A DNA stretch of 37,864 nt from DAMCAP01 sp964370205. GTDB lineage: Bacteria; Bacillota; Clostridia; Oscillospirales; Ruminococcaceae. Shown here one piece after another: positions 26,781-34,160 of this stretch. Each line of letters begins with the position of its first letter. Position 1 is the stretch's first letter. The notes under the pieces were generated by a model that worked only from the letters and a program-made list of their open reading frames with translations, was not told the DNA's origin and ran no database searches. The position numbers and the translations under genes were made by a program. The stretch covers positions 1 to 37,864 of the forward strand of contig CAYJIK010000012.1 of assembly GCA_964370205.1 (NCBI GenBank), given 5' to 3'.

Positions 26781-27287
26781 ATGCTAAGAAGATGTGCGGC
26801 TTTAATGTTAGTGGTTGCGGTGGTGTTTTTGGTGGGGGTGCAAGAAGTGTTTGCGACGGTGAACGTCGAACTGACTAATGAGGATGCTTCTGTTCTTGCC
26901 AATGAAAAGCTCGAGGGAAGCTTCCCAGCGGAGGATATCACACTCAGCTTTAAAGACGATAGCAAGGTGGATATATCAATGACAGTACCTTGTGAAGAGC
27001 TTGTAAAGTACTTAAATTTACCGAAACAACTTGCTTTTTTGGCAAAGTGGCTACCGAATTTGTCAGTGACGGCTGAAGCGGAACTGAAAACTGTCGAAGG
27101 CGAGCTTGAATTTATGCTTAGCTCGGTGTACATTGCAGGTATTTCTATAAAGGCGGAAGACGCTTCCTATGTAGTCGAGGATGTTGTGGACAGCGTTATA
27201 GACAGCTACTGCGCTGAGGAGGAGATCTTCTTGCAGGAGGTTTCTGCTGTGAACGGTAAGCTCCTTATAAGCGGAGAGGCCGCATAG
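26781..27287 (+). CDS. Exported protein of unknown function
   Basis: About 168 residues. ATG 26781 is preferred to ATG 26775 because the AAGGGG ribosome binding site abuts the earlier codon. The N-terminus is a secretion signal: MLRRC, a hydrophobic core to about residue 20, and a likely signal peptidase I site after VFA (residue 25). The mature part is acidic and beta-rich in pattern, with repeated alternating stretches (DITLSFKDDSKVDISMTV, AEAELKTVEGELEFML) and a C-terminal VNGKLLISGEA. I do not recognise the family. It may be a lipid-binding or membrane-proximal beta protein, but that is only a guess from the pattern. It stands alone between the repeat and a GNAT gene. Confidence 0.65.
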   Translation: MLRRCAALMLVVAVVFLVGVQEVFATVNVELTNEDASVLANEKLEGSFPAEDITLSFKDDSKVDISMTVPCEELVKYLNLPKQLAFLAKWLPNLSVTAEAELKTVEGELEFMLSSVYIAGISIKAEDASYVVEDVVDSVIDSYCAEEEIFLQEVSAVNGKLLISGEAA

Positions 27288-27399
27288 CAGCAGAAGAAGT
27301 GGTAGTATGTACGATAGTTAAAAATGTTTCAAAGTAATATAACTGCATAAGAGATTTGGCATAAGGTTTCTATTATAGGACGTGTAAAGGAGTTTGGCT

Positions 27400-27951
27400 G
27401 TGGATACACTTTTAACAGAGAGAATTAAACTGCGAGGGTTTAAGAAGTCGGACTTGGAGGACTTGTATAAGCTTTGCACTAATCCGAAAATAGGCCCTGA
27501 TGCTGGTTGGGAACCGCATAAGAGCAGGATGCAGACAAGCAAAATTCTTGGCAACTTTGTGCGCTCCCCCGAAGTGTGGGCGATGGAACTTCGTGAAGAC
27601 GGTAGGGTGGTTGGCTCCATCAGTTTCAGCGAGGACGCAAAACGAAACCATCCTTTTGCGAGGGTTGTCGGCTTTTTTCTGGAGGAAGAACTGTGGGGGA
27701 AAGGTCTGATGACCGAGGCGGTGCGTGAAGTTATCCGCTATTCGTTTGAGGAAGTGGGGCTGGAAGTGCTTTCTGTCTACCACTATCCGTATAACACAGG
27801 GTCTCAGCGAGTTATAGAAAAGTGTGGATTTAGCTATGAGGGTGTCCTACGTGCTGCAAATCGCCGCTTTGACGGTAAGATGTTTGACGAGGTTGCGTAT
27901 TCTATCACGGTGGCGGAGTATTTGACGAGGTTAGTTAAGGGTAGGATGTAA
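27400..27951 (+). CDS. GNAT-family N-acetyltransferase (RimJ/RimL-like)
   Basis: About 183 residues. GTG 27400 fits the GGAG site at 27389-27392 (seven bases); the earlier TTG 27394 is too close. The sequence follows the RimJ/RimL pattern: LLTERIKLRGFKKSDLEDLYKL at the start, VVGSISFS, the acetyl-CoA loop FFLEEELWGKGLMTEAVREVI near residue 95, then VYHYPYNTGSQRVIEKCGFSYEG and LRAANRRFDGKMFDEVAYS. Such enzymes acetylate protein N-termini or small molecules. The substrate cannot be inferred. It ends at a bidirectional terminator. Confidence 0.88.
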   Translation: MDTLLTERIKLRGFKKSDLEDLYKLCTNPKIGPDAGWEPHKSRMQTSKILGNFVRSPEVWAMELREDGRVVGSISFSEDAKRNHPFARVVGFFLEEELWGKGLMTEAVREVIRYSFEEVGLEVLSVYHYPYNTGSQRVIEKCGFSYEGVLRAANRRFDGKMFDEVAYSITVAEYLTRLVKGRM

Positions 27952-27982
27952 TTGCCCGGCGAGTGTAGTATATGGGAATATT

Positions 27983-28008
27983 AAAGAGCCGATTTATATC
28001 GGCTCTTT
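27983..28008. terminator. Terminator after the GNAT gene
   Basis: AAAGAGCCGAT, loop TTAT, ATCGGCTCTTT, then GTTCTATGTTTTT. The symmetric A/T ends allow use from both sides. Confidence 0.85.
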
Positions 28009-28068
28009 GTTCTATGTTTTTATTATTGTTCTCTCAAAATTCTACGCAACGTCGGGTCAAATCTTTGT

Positions 28069-28506
28069 TTAATACCGTTTGCTTATAACACGGTAGATAA
28101 CCTGCATTGCAATGGTGGTGACTACCCAGTAAGCCGTAACTCCCCATATAATCTGCCTGTAGTAGTCGATGTACCCAAACTGCCCTAAAACACCTACTAC
28201 AAACACTGCCACCGACATCAAAGTCCAGTTGAAGAGTATGGCCACTCTTGCCGCTTTGCCTCGTATCATCTCTTTGCGTTCGTCGTAGAGGTCGATATTT
28301 TGTGCATCTGTTTTTGCATCGTACTCTTTGCGGTAACCCGGGTTTTTGAGTTTAAAGTGTTGTGCGAATAGTAAAAGCGCAGGAGCAAACATTGCACCTG
28401 TCAGGCCGTAGAACATACTGACATCGGGGTAGATTATTCCGAGCGTCAGTGACAGCGCCCCAAGACCGGCATAGATAGTTGCGTAAAGTAATCTGTTGTC
28501 TTTCAT
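28069..28506 (-). CDS. Small four-helix membrane protein, partner of XRE regulator
   Basis: 145 residues from ATG 28506, which has AAAGGA upstream; the longer open frame would run back through the regulator gene and is rejected. Four hydrophobic segments are seen: near residues 8-28 and 33-50, then a charged cytoplasmic stretch (GYRKEYDAKTDAQNIDLYDER), then near 85-108 and 115-138. This size and layout, directly after an XRE regulator with SRQTVSSIENGKYNPS, is a common pair in Firmicutes. The function of the membrane partner is not known. It lies 52 bases after the regulator and is probably co-transcribed from the promoter at 28803-28831. Confidence 0.78.
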   Translation of the reverse strand: MKDNRLLYATIYAGLGALSLTLGIIYPDVSMFYGLTGAMFAPALLLFAQHFKLKNPGYRKEYDAKTDAQNIDLYDERKEMIRGKAARVAILFNWTLMSVAVFVVGVLGQFGYIDYYRQIIWGVTAYWVVTTIAMQVIYRVISKRY

Positions 28507-28558
28507 AGTAAATATCCTTTCTTTGTTTGATTGTGTTGTTGTGGTTGTCAAATTGGAG

Positions 28559-28768
28559 TTATGTTGGTGGTATTTCTCTTTTGTATAGAAAAATCTCCTC
28601 GATGCTTTTGCCGAAGTAGTCGGCGATTTTGAATGCAAGTTCAAGTGAGGGGTTATACTTCCCGTTTTCTATGGAGCTTACTGTCTGCCGTGATACTTTT
28701 ATCGCCTTTGCAAACTCCTCTTGGTTCACTCCCACAGCTTTTCGCAGTTCTTCTACTTTGTTTTCCAG
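28559..28768 (-). CDS. XRE-family HTH regulator with non-canonical start codon
   Basis: A 69-residue Cro/CI-type repressor. The frame reads LENKVEELRKAVGVNQEEFA at the start, followed by the recognition helix region KVSRQTVSSIENGKYNPS and LELAFKIADYFGKSIEEIF, an unmistakable XRE protein of about the normal 65-70 residue length. There is no ATG, GTG or TTG at the right place. A strong GGAGG is followed eight bases later by CTG 28768, the most likely start, with ATT two codons earlier as the alternative. A weak start would keep the repressor scarce relative to the membrane protein. The promoter just upstream is flanked by two 19-base near-identical repeats, so autoregulation is likely. Confidence 0.88.
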   Translation of the reverse strand: MENKVEELRKAVGVNQEEFAKAIKVSRQTVSSIENGKYNPSLELAFKIADYFGKSIEEIFLYKREIPPT

Positions 28769-28781
28769 TGTAATCGCCTCC

Positions 28782-28844
28782 TGTCAAGTTTCCTTTACAT
28801 TGAGTATAGCATACGGCTATCGTTATGTCAAGCTTCCTTTACAT
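28782..28844 (-). promoter_or_regulatory. Autoregulated promoter with twin 19-base operators
   Basis: On minus: TTGACA (28831-28826), exactly 17 bases, TATACT (28808-28803). Two direct repeats of the form TGTAAAGGAA(G/A)CTTGACA with one difference over 19 bases lie at 28826-28844 (covering the -35) and 28782-28800 (just after the start of transcription, next to the ribosome binding site). The repeat starts are 44 bases apart, about four helical turns. Confidence 0.8.
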
Positions 28845-28863
28845 ATAATTTTAGCATAATAAT

Positions 28864-28887
28864 CGGGCAGACATTTACGTCTGCCCG
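28864..28887 (-). terminator. Probable terminator of the rarA operon
   Basis: Nine-pair stem CGGGCAGAC/GTCTGCCCG with a six-base loop just after the epimerase stop. The following minus-strand bases are ATTATTATG, a weak U-tract. Confidence 0.6.
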
Positions 28888-28893
28888 AAATTC

Positions 28894-29685
28894 CTACAAG
28901 TTCGCTACGTTCTTTATACTCTCTCGTGCTACCTTTAAAAATTGTTCAGCACTCATTGTCTTTTCTGCCTGTGACGGAAACACCTCCATCGCAAGACAGT
29001 CGCAGTCGGTCAGCTTAATGCTGTCAACCACAGCAGCAAAGTCTACAACCCCACTACCGGGTATACGGTGCAGGTCGGAAACACCGTCGTTGTCGGACAG
29101 ATGCACACCGAATAGTCTATGCTTGTAGCGGTTTAAAATGTCGCCTTTGCTCTCGCCCTCAATGAAGTCGTGTGAGGAGTCATAGCACAAACCCAGATAG
29201 TCAGACGGAAAACTGTCCAGAATATGGCGAATGTATTCCGTCTTTGACGTATTCTCCACAGCAACCTTTAGCTTTAAATCCTCCGCAAGGTGTGTGATAC
29301 GCTCGAACGTCTTGAAACCATGGGACATGTCAGTGGCGGTTACGTTACGTGTATTCACGTGCATTACCACTTTCTCCACACCGTGCTGTTTGCACTCCTC
29401 CATCTGACGTAACACGGTGCCAAGGTAGCTTATTCGAGCACTCTCATCACCACTCCAAAAAATGTCCGAGTTTTCATCGGGCAGGTGGACGTTTTCCACC
29501 TCCAATCCGTAGCTTTTCACCAGCGACACAAAAGAAAAGCGCTCGGTGACCTCGGGGTAGTACTCATCTTCCCACCACAACAGAACACGATCATAACCTG
29601 TCGCCTTTAACAGATTAAGCCGCTCCTTTATATGCATAACATACCCAAACCAGTGGAACATTCCTAACTTAAAAACGCTGTCCAC
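28894..29685 (-). CDS. Sugar phosphate isomerase/epimerase-like TIM-barrel protein
   Basis: A 263-residue protein of the xylose-isomerase-like/AP endonuclease 2 superfamily. Metal-ligand stretches of the fold are seen: VENVHLPDEN near residue 65, VVMHVNTRN near 110, KVAVENTSKTEYI near 140, CYDSSHDF near 168, and FGVHLSDNDG and AMEVFP near the end. Members isomerise or epimerise sugars or inositols or, less often, nick DNA; the substrate is not readable here. It starts at GTG 29685, sharing one base with the rarA stop (TAGTG), with AGAGGGG upstream. This makes it the downstream partner in a rarA operon. Confidence 0.82.
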   Translation of the reverse strand: MDSVFKLGMFHWFGYVMHIKERLNLLKATGYDRVLLWWEDEYYPEVTERFSFVSLVKSYGLEVENVHLPDENSDIFWSGDESARISYLGTVLRQMEECKQHGVEKVVMHVNTRNVTATDMSHGFKTFERITHLAEDLKLKVAVENTSKTEYIRHILDSFPSDYLGLCYDSSHDFIEGESKGDILNRYKHRLFGVHLSDNDGVSDLHRIPGSGVVDFAAVVDSIKLTDCDCLAMEVFPSQAEKTMSAEQFLKVARESIKNVANL

Positions 29686-30923
29686 TATTCATCACCCCTC
29701 TGAGCAGTACGATAGTTTCTCGCCGACTGTTCCTGCTTATTCTCTCCAAACCTGTAGTAGACACGTTCTGAGATTTCGTCCGGAAGATACTGCTGAGGGA
29801 CCCAGCCTCTCGGGTAATCGTGGGGATACTTGTAGCCGATGCCGTGGGACAGCTTAGCCGCACCGCTGTAGTGAGCGTCTTTGAGGTGTGCAGGGATATC
29901 TCCGCCGTGTCCCTCTTTCACGTCGGTCATCGCTGCAGATATAGCTGAAACCACCGAGCTTGACTTAGGTGATGTACATAACAGTATAGTTGCCTGTGCA
30001 AGTGGGAGCTGTGCTTCGGGTAGTCCCAGTGAAAAGGCGGTGTCCACACAGCTTTTGACGATGGAAATTGCCGTTGGGTAAGCCAGACCCACATCCTCGC
30101 AGGCACAGGCGAGAAGTCGCCGACTGGGCGAGATGATGTCCCCTGCCTCCAAAAGGCGTGCCAGATAGTGGAGGGCGGCGTTTTCGTCCGACCCTCGCAT
30201 CGACTTGTGGTAAGCGGATAGTATGTCGTAGTGTGCGTCGCCGTCCCTATCGTACCGCATAGCAGAACGGCTTGTGACAAGTTTTGCGCCATCCAGCGTA
30301 AAATCCTCCGCCTTGCACAGCACGTCCACGGCATTGTACGCCCTACGCAGGTCACCACCTGCCGCTGACGCTACATACTCGCAAACCCCCTCCTCCAGCG
30401 GCGGTAAAACGTCTCCGTTAGCCACAGTGAAAGCGCGCTTAACCGCAGGGAGCAGTTCAGTACTGGTAAGCGGTTTAAACTCAAGCACAGTACAACGGCT
30501 AAGTATTGCGCCGTATACGTAGAAGTATGGGTTTTCGGTGGTGGAGGCTATCAGCGTTATACTGCCTTCCTCGATGCATTCGAGCAGTGTCTGCTGTTGA
30601 CGTTTGTTGAGGTACTGTATTTCGTCGAGGTAGAGCAGTATACCGTTCATACCTGCAAAGGTGTCTATTTGAGAGAGTACCTCTTTGATGTCCTTTGTTG
30701 AGGCGGTAGTGCCGTTAAGGTGGTGGAGTGTCATGCCTGCCTCCGCTGCAAGTATGCGTGACACGGTGGTTTTACCCACTCCGGGCGGCCCGTAGAAAAT
30801 CAAGTTGGTCATGTTTTTGCCAAGCTTCCGCAGTATGCCCTTTTCCCCGAGTAGGTGGGTTTGCCCTACGACTTCATCAAGTGTCGAGGGGCGCAGTCGG
30901 ACAGCGAGAGGGGTAGTGCTCAT
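29685..30923 (-). CDS. rarA: Replication-associated recombination protein A (RarA/MgsA)
   Basis: A 412-residue AAA+ ATPase of the RarA/MgsA/WRNIP1 family, which acts at stalled forks. ATG 30923 has GAGG nine bases upstream; an in-frame extension to 31001 crosses the promoter and is rejected. Motifs: PLAVRLRPSTLDEVVGQTHL at the start, Walker A GPPGVGKTT, Walker B LLYLDEIQYLN, sensor ASTTENPYF, arginine-finger region AILSRCTVLEF. The C-terminal half has the family block IISPSRRLLACACEDVGLAYP and the ending YPHDYPRGWVPQQYLPDE. Compared with the usual 420-450 residues it is slightly short at the N-terminus. Confidence 0.95.
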   Translation of the reverse strand: MSTTPLAVRLRPSTLDEVVGQTHLLGEKGILRKLGKNMTNLIFYGPPGVGKTTVSRILAAEAGMTLHHLNGTTASTKDIKEVLSQIDTFAGMNGILLYLDEIQYLNKRQQQTLLECIEEGSITLIASTTENPYFYVYGAILSRCTVLEFKPLTSTELLPAVKRAFTVANGDVLPPLEEGVCEYVASAAGGDLRRAYNAVDVLCKAEDFTLDGAKLVTSRSAMRYDRDGDAHYDILSAYHKSMRGSDENAALHYLARLLEAGDIISPSRRLLACACEDVGLAYPTAISIVKSCVDTAFSLGLPEAQLPLAQATILLCTSPKSSSVVSAISAAMTDVKEGHGGDIPAHLKDAHYSGAAKLSHGIGYKYPHDYPRGWVPQQYLPDEISERVYYRFGENKQEQSARNYRTAQRGDE

Positions 30924-30963
30924 ATGTTTATACCTCTTTTCGGTAACAGTTTTGTTTTTCACC

Positions 30964-30992
30964 AGTATACCCGAATTTGGGGTATATGGCAA
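30964..30992 (-). promoter_or_regulatory. Promoter of rarA with inverted repeat in the spacer
   Basis: On minus: TTGCCA (30992-30987), 17 bases, TATACT (30969-30964). The spacer and the -10 carry an inverted repeat TATACCC (30966-30972) with GGGTATA (30980-30986), a possible operator. It does not match the Gram-positive LexA box. Confidence 0.6.
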
Positions 30993-31151
30993 CAGTGCCA
31001 TTTTAAAGAATGTGGTAATAGTGTTTGATGAGGAAAAAGCCGAGGGCGCTTTCTAGGATTACATTTACTTCCACTATACAGCATCAAAGGTACCAATACC
31101 CACTTCCAAAATCGCTTAAACCACACCGTCACCCTATCCACCCCCAACTAT

Positions 31152-31181
31152 TTGACCTCTCACCCCCAAACGTGTTATAAT
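31152..31181 (+). promoter_or_regulatory. Promoter of zupT
   Basis: TTGACC at 31152-31157, 18 bases, TATAAT at 31176-31181. AAGGAGG precedes ATG 31262. An imperfect palindrome CACATCAATTTGGTGT follows the -10. Confidence 0.6.
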
Positions 31182-31261
31182 ACCTTAACTCACATCAATT
31201 TGGTGTAATATCCTATACGTCACATAGACATTACAAACACCCCACTATAAGGAGGAACAAC

Positions 31262-32065
31262 ATGGAAAACGTCGGACTTGCTTTTTTGGTAACATTACTC
31301 GCAGGGCTTTCAACAGGTATCGGCAGTTTGCTTTCCCTATTGACTAGCAAAACCAACACAAAGTTCCTATCCGTTTCGCTAGGGTTTTCCGCAGGTATCA
31401 TGTTGTATGTATCATTTATGGAGATACTCCCCAAAGCTACCGAAACGCTGGCATCGTCAAACGGTGAAGTGAACGGTGCGTGGTTGGCGACACTCGGCTT
31501 CTTTGTAGGTATCCTTTTGATTGCTTTGATAGACCACTTTATACCTTCGTCTGAAAATCCGCACGGACTACACTCTGTCGAAGAGATGGACGGCGAAAGC
31601 GATCACCATAAAAACAGCCTGATGAGAATGGGCGTGTTTACGGCGCTTGCGGTGGCAGTGCATAACTTCCCCGAGGGGCTGGCGACATTCGTGGCAACGC
31701 TGAGTGACCCTGAACTGGGTATACCCATTGCTGTTTCAATAGCGATTCACAATATCCCCGAGGGTATTGCGGTAGCTGTGCCCATATACTACGCTACAGG
31801 GGACAGGAAAAAGGCGTTCAAATGGTCGTTCCTGTCAGGACTGTCCGAGCCTATCGGCGCACTTGTCGGTTACTTCTTACTGTCGTGGTTCTTCAGTGAT
31901 ACAATGTTCGGCTTTATATTCGCCGCAGTTGCAGGTATTATGGTTTACATCAGCGTAGACGAACTTCTACCGGCCGCCGAGGAGTATGGCGAACATCACT
32001 TGTCCATCTACGGTATGGTGGCAGGTATGGCGGTTATGGCGCTTAGTCTACTACTGTTTTTGTAA
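31262..32065 (+). CDS. zupT: ZIP-family metal transporter ZupT
   Basis: A 267-residue ZIP transporter, expected to import zinc and other divalent metals. Eight hydrophobic segments can be placed. The two metal-site helices are diagnostic: AVHNFPEGLATF near residue 134 and AIHNIPEGIAVA near 162, with the conserved His, Asn, Pro, Glu, Gly. The third helix to fourth helix loop has EEMDGESDHHKN, a typical His-rich cytoplasmic loop, though short. Start ATG behind AAGGAGG with its own promoter. It is followed after about 70 bases by the YibE/F gene, and may share a transcript with it. Confidence 0.94.
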   Translation: MENVGLAFLVTLLAGLSTGIGSLLSLLTSKTNTKFLSVSLGFSAGIMLYVSFMEILPKATETLASSNGEVNGAWLATLGFFVGILLIALIDHFIPSSENPHGLHSVEEMDGESDHHKNSLMRMGVFTALAVAVHNFPEGLATFVATLSDPELGIPIAVSIAIHNIPEGIAVAVPIYYATGDRKKAFKWSFLSGLSEPIGALVGYFLLSWFFSDTMFGFIFAAVAGIMVYISVDELLPAAEEYGEHHLSIYGMVAGMAVMALSLLLFL

Positions 32066-32100
32066 ACAGTATAACGAGATATGAAAGGAAAGCGGAGGAG

Positions 32101-32142
32101 ATGATCGGTGTAATTGTCCCTTCGCCTAAGAAACATGCTTAA
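32101..32142 (+). CDS. Possible 13-codon leader peptide before the YibE/F gene
   Basis: The only strong ribosome binding site here (GGAGGAG at 32094-32100) abuts an ATG that opens a 13-codon frame, MIGVIVPSPKKHA, whose stop overlaps ATG 32135 of the next gene by eight bases. This could couple translation. The zero spacing makes its own initiation doubtful. Confidence 0.3.
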   Translation: MIGVIVPSPKKHA

Positions 32143-33373
32143 AAACAATAACAGAATTATCGAAACAGTTATGCTCACCGTGATATCGGTACTTTGCATA
32201 CTGTTCGCAAGCACGCTTTTTGACTACACCCCCTCAGGGTCGATAGACCAGGAAACCCAGACAGCAACGGTGGTTGAAATATTGGAAGTCACCTCACGAG
32301 AGGTTATGGACGATGTCTACAGTACCGAGATAATATTCACCGCAGAACTTACTTCGGGTGAGAGAAAAGGAGAAACTGTCCAGATGCTCCAAACGGTGGA
32401 CGAGTTTTTCTTTCCTACGCCACAGCAGGTAGAGCCGGGCGACAACATTCTGGCGTCGGACATTGATGTCACCGAGGACGGGGAGGACAACCGTGACTGG
32501 TATTATACAGGACACAACCGCATGAGCGGTATTGTGATACTGGTGGTAGTGTTTGCGTTGCTTATACTGTTTATAGGTGGCTTTAAGGGAGTTACTGCGG
32601 TAATATCACTGGCTGTCACCGTTGGCATGATATTCTACGTGTACATACCGTCTATACTTACCGGTGTGAATATCTACATGAGCACAATACTCGTTACAGG
32701 GTTTGCTATTTTCTCAAACCTTATGATACTCAACGGTATCAACCAAAAGACATTTATAGCAATCACAGGCAACGTAGGTGGCATACTGGCGGCAGGTGTG
32801 CTTGCGATTCTTACAAACAACGCACTGGGTATAACAGGCGCTGTGGATCAGGAGTATATGTTCCTGTCGCTACTTGATAACGGCGTGTCCATCGACCTCA
32901 AAGGGCTTGTGTGGGGTGGTATACTCATCGGTTCGCTTGGTGCTGTAATGGATATAGCGATGTCCATATCGTCCGCCATGCAGGAATTATCCGAGCAAAT
33001 GAAGGAAAAGTCATTTGGCGCACTTGTACGCTCGGGGATGAACATCGGTAGAGACTGTATCGGCACAATGACAAACACGCTCATACTTGCCTACATAGGC
33101 AGTTCACTTGCGATGGTGCTACTTTTTGCCGCCTACAACCGTGAACTCATCATACTCATGAACTTTGAGATGATACTGGTGGAGATTATTCAAGCGGTGG
33201 TGGGGAGTATAGGCATACTAATGGCGGTACCTGTAACCGTGCTTTACGGCGCATGGGTACACACCCGTGACTATGATGATGACTACTACGAATATGTCTA
33301 CGAAGATGGTGACGCTGACGGAGAAAGTGACGTAGAAGATGCTGACCTGTCAAAAAACAAAACAAACGACTAA
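32135..33373 (+). CDS. YibE/F-family membrane protein
   Basis: About 412 residues. An N-terminal helix (near 10-30) precedes an extracytoplasmic domain of about 100 residues (ATVVEILEV, the GERKGETVQMLQ region typical of YibE/F, and VEPGDNILAS). Seven or eight membrane helices follow, with GGFKGVTAVISLAVTVGMIF, GGILIGSLGAVMDIAMSIS and NTLILAYIGSSLAMVL. The tail is acidic and cytoplasmic (DYDDDYYEY). The family's function is not established. ATG 32135 is chosen; TTG 32114 is in frame but badly placed for the ribosome binding site. It lies between zupT and a GNAT gene in the same direction. Confidence 0.85.
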   Translation: MLKNNNRIIETVMLTVISVLCILFASTLFDYTPSGSIDQETQTATVVEILEVTSREVMDDVYSTEIIFTAELTSGERKGETVQMLQTVDEFFFPTPQQVEPGDNILASDIDVTEDGEDNRDWYYTGHNRMSGIVILVVVFALLILFIGGFKGVTAVISLAVTVGMIFYVYIPSILTGVNIYMSTILVTGFAIFSNLMILNGINQKTFIAITGNVGGILAAGVLAILTNNALGITGAVDQEYMFLSLLDNGVSIDLKGLVWGGILIGSLGAVMDIAMSISSAMQELSEQMKEKSFGALVRSGMNIGRDCIGTMTNTLILAYIGSSLAMVLLFAAYNRELIILMNFEMILVEIIQAVVGSIGILMAVPVTVLYGAWVHTRDYDDDYYEYVYEDGDADGESDVEDADLSKNKTND

Positions 33374-33396
33374 AACAAACAACAAGGAGGCAGACC

Positions 33397-33912
33397 GTGG
33401 AATACAGAATAAGAGCCGCTGCCCCCGGTGACGGTAAGGGGATAAACGCCATAAGAACGTCAAGGGGTGCATTTGAAAACACTATGGGGCTACCCTCCGA
33501 GCATATCACACGAAGCGAGGACTTTGTAGCGACCAGCAACCCGCATTTACACTCTTTTGTCGCAGTCATCGACCTTGAGGACGGCAGTGAGATGATAATA
33601 GGCCACGCAGGTCTGCACACCGAAGCAAACCCCCGACGCAGGCACAGTGGTAGTATAGGTATGATGATTCACCCCAACTTTCAGGGGAAAGGTGTAGGCA
33701 CAAAACTGCTCGATACGCTGCTTGACCTTGCAGACAACTGGCTGATGTTGGTGCGTGTGGAACTTTCGGTGTTCTACGACAACGACAGAGCGATTCATCT
33801 ATATGAGAAAAAAGGCTTTGAGCGTGAAGGTGTTAAGCGCAAAACATCCGTCCGAAACGGTGAATATGTAGATGAGATAATAATGGGGCGTATTCGTCAC
33901 ATTGAGTTATAA
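33397..33912 (+). CDS. GNAT-family N-acetyltransferase
   Basis: A 171-residue acetyltransferase starting at GTG 33397 behind AAGGAGG. It shows YRIRAAAPGDGKGINAIRT at the start, the acetyl-CoA binding block IGMMIHPNFQGKGVGTKLLD near residue 87, and the following VRVELSVFYDNDRAIHLYEKKGFEREGVKRK, which is the pattern of L-amino-acid or protein N-acetyltransferases of the GNAT superfamily. The substrate is unknown. It is 23 bases after the YibE/F gene, so probably the last gene of that transcript. A terminator follows. Confidence 0.9.
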   Translation: MEYRIRAAAPGDGKGINAIRTSRGAFENTMGLPSEHITRSEDFVATSNPHLHSFVAVIDLEDGSEMIIGHAGLHTEANPRRRHSGSIGMMIHPNFQGKGVGTKLLDTLLDLADNWLMLVRVELSVFYDNDRAIHLYEKKGFEREGVKRKTSVRNGEYVDEIIMGRIRHIEL

Positions 33913-33914
33913 AG

Positions 33915-33950
33915 AAAAAGCGGAGCACGGTGGGTGCTTCGCTTTTTTTT
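33915..33950 (+). terminator. Terminator after the second GNAT gene
   Basis: AAAAAGCG(G)AGCAC with GTGCT(T)CGCTTTTTTTT, one internal mismatch, and a long T-run. Confidence 0.88.
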
Positions 33951-34048
33951 GCTGCTTGAGTTACATTGTTGCGAGTGTGGTGTTACTGTAATTTCGTCGT
34001 CTTAGAGGTGTAAAACACAAAAATTTGTAGTTGTTCAGAAATATATTA

Positions 34049-34077
34049 TTGAATTCTTTGCTTATTATTGTTATAAT
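34049..34077 (+). promoter_or_regulatory. Promoter of the flavoprotein gene
   Basis: TTGAAT at 34049-34054, exactly 17 bases, TATAAT at 34072-34077, leaving an untranslated leader of about 75 bases. Confidence 0.65.
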
Positions 34078-34160
34078 CGTTATAGTATTAGCGTTTACCA
34101 ATGTATTTTCAAACATATGGTTACATACAATGATAAATAATGAAAACAATGGAGGGCACT

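Larger units (their letters stand above)
30924..31261. other. Divergent promoter region between rarA and zupT
   Basis: Contains the rarA promoter (30964-30992, minus) and the zupT promoter (31152-31181, plus). Between them no gene is supported; short frames across 30959-31147 lack ribosome binding sites. Confidence 0.7.

Noticed and set aside
28507..28644. N-terminal extension of the four-helix membrane protein
   Set aside because: It is a Ser/Thr-rich out-of-frame reading of the XRE regulator gene; ATG 28506 has its own ribosome binding site.
30924..31001. N-terminal extension of RarA
   Set aside because: It crosses the promoter at 30964-30992 and is not part of the conserved protein.
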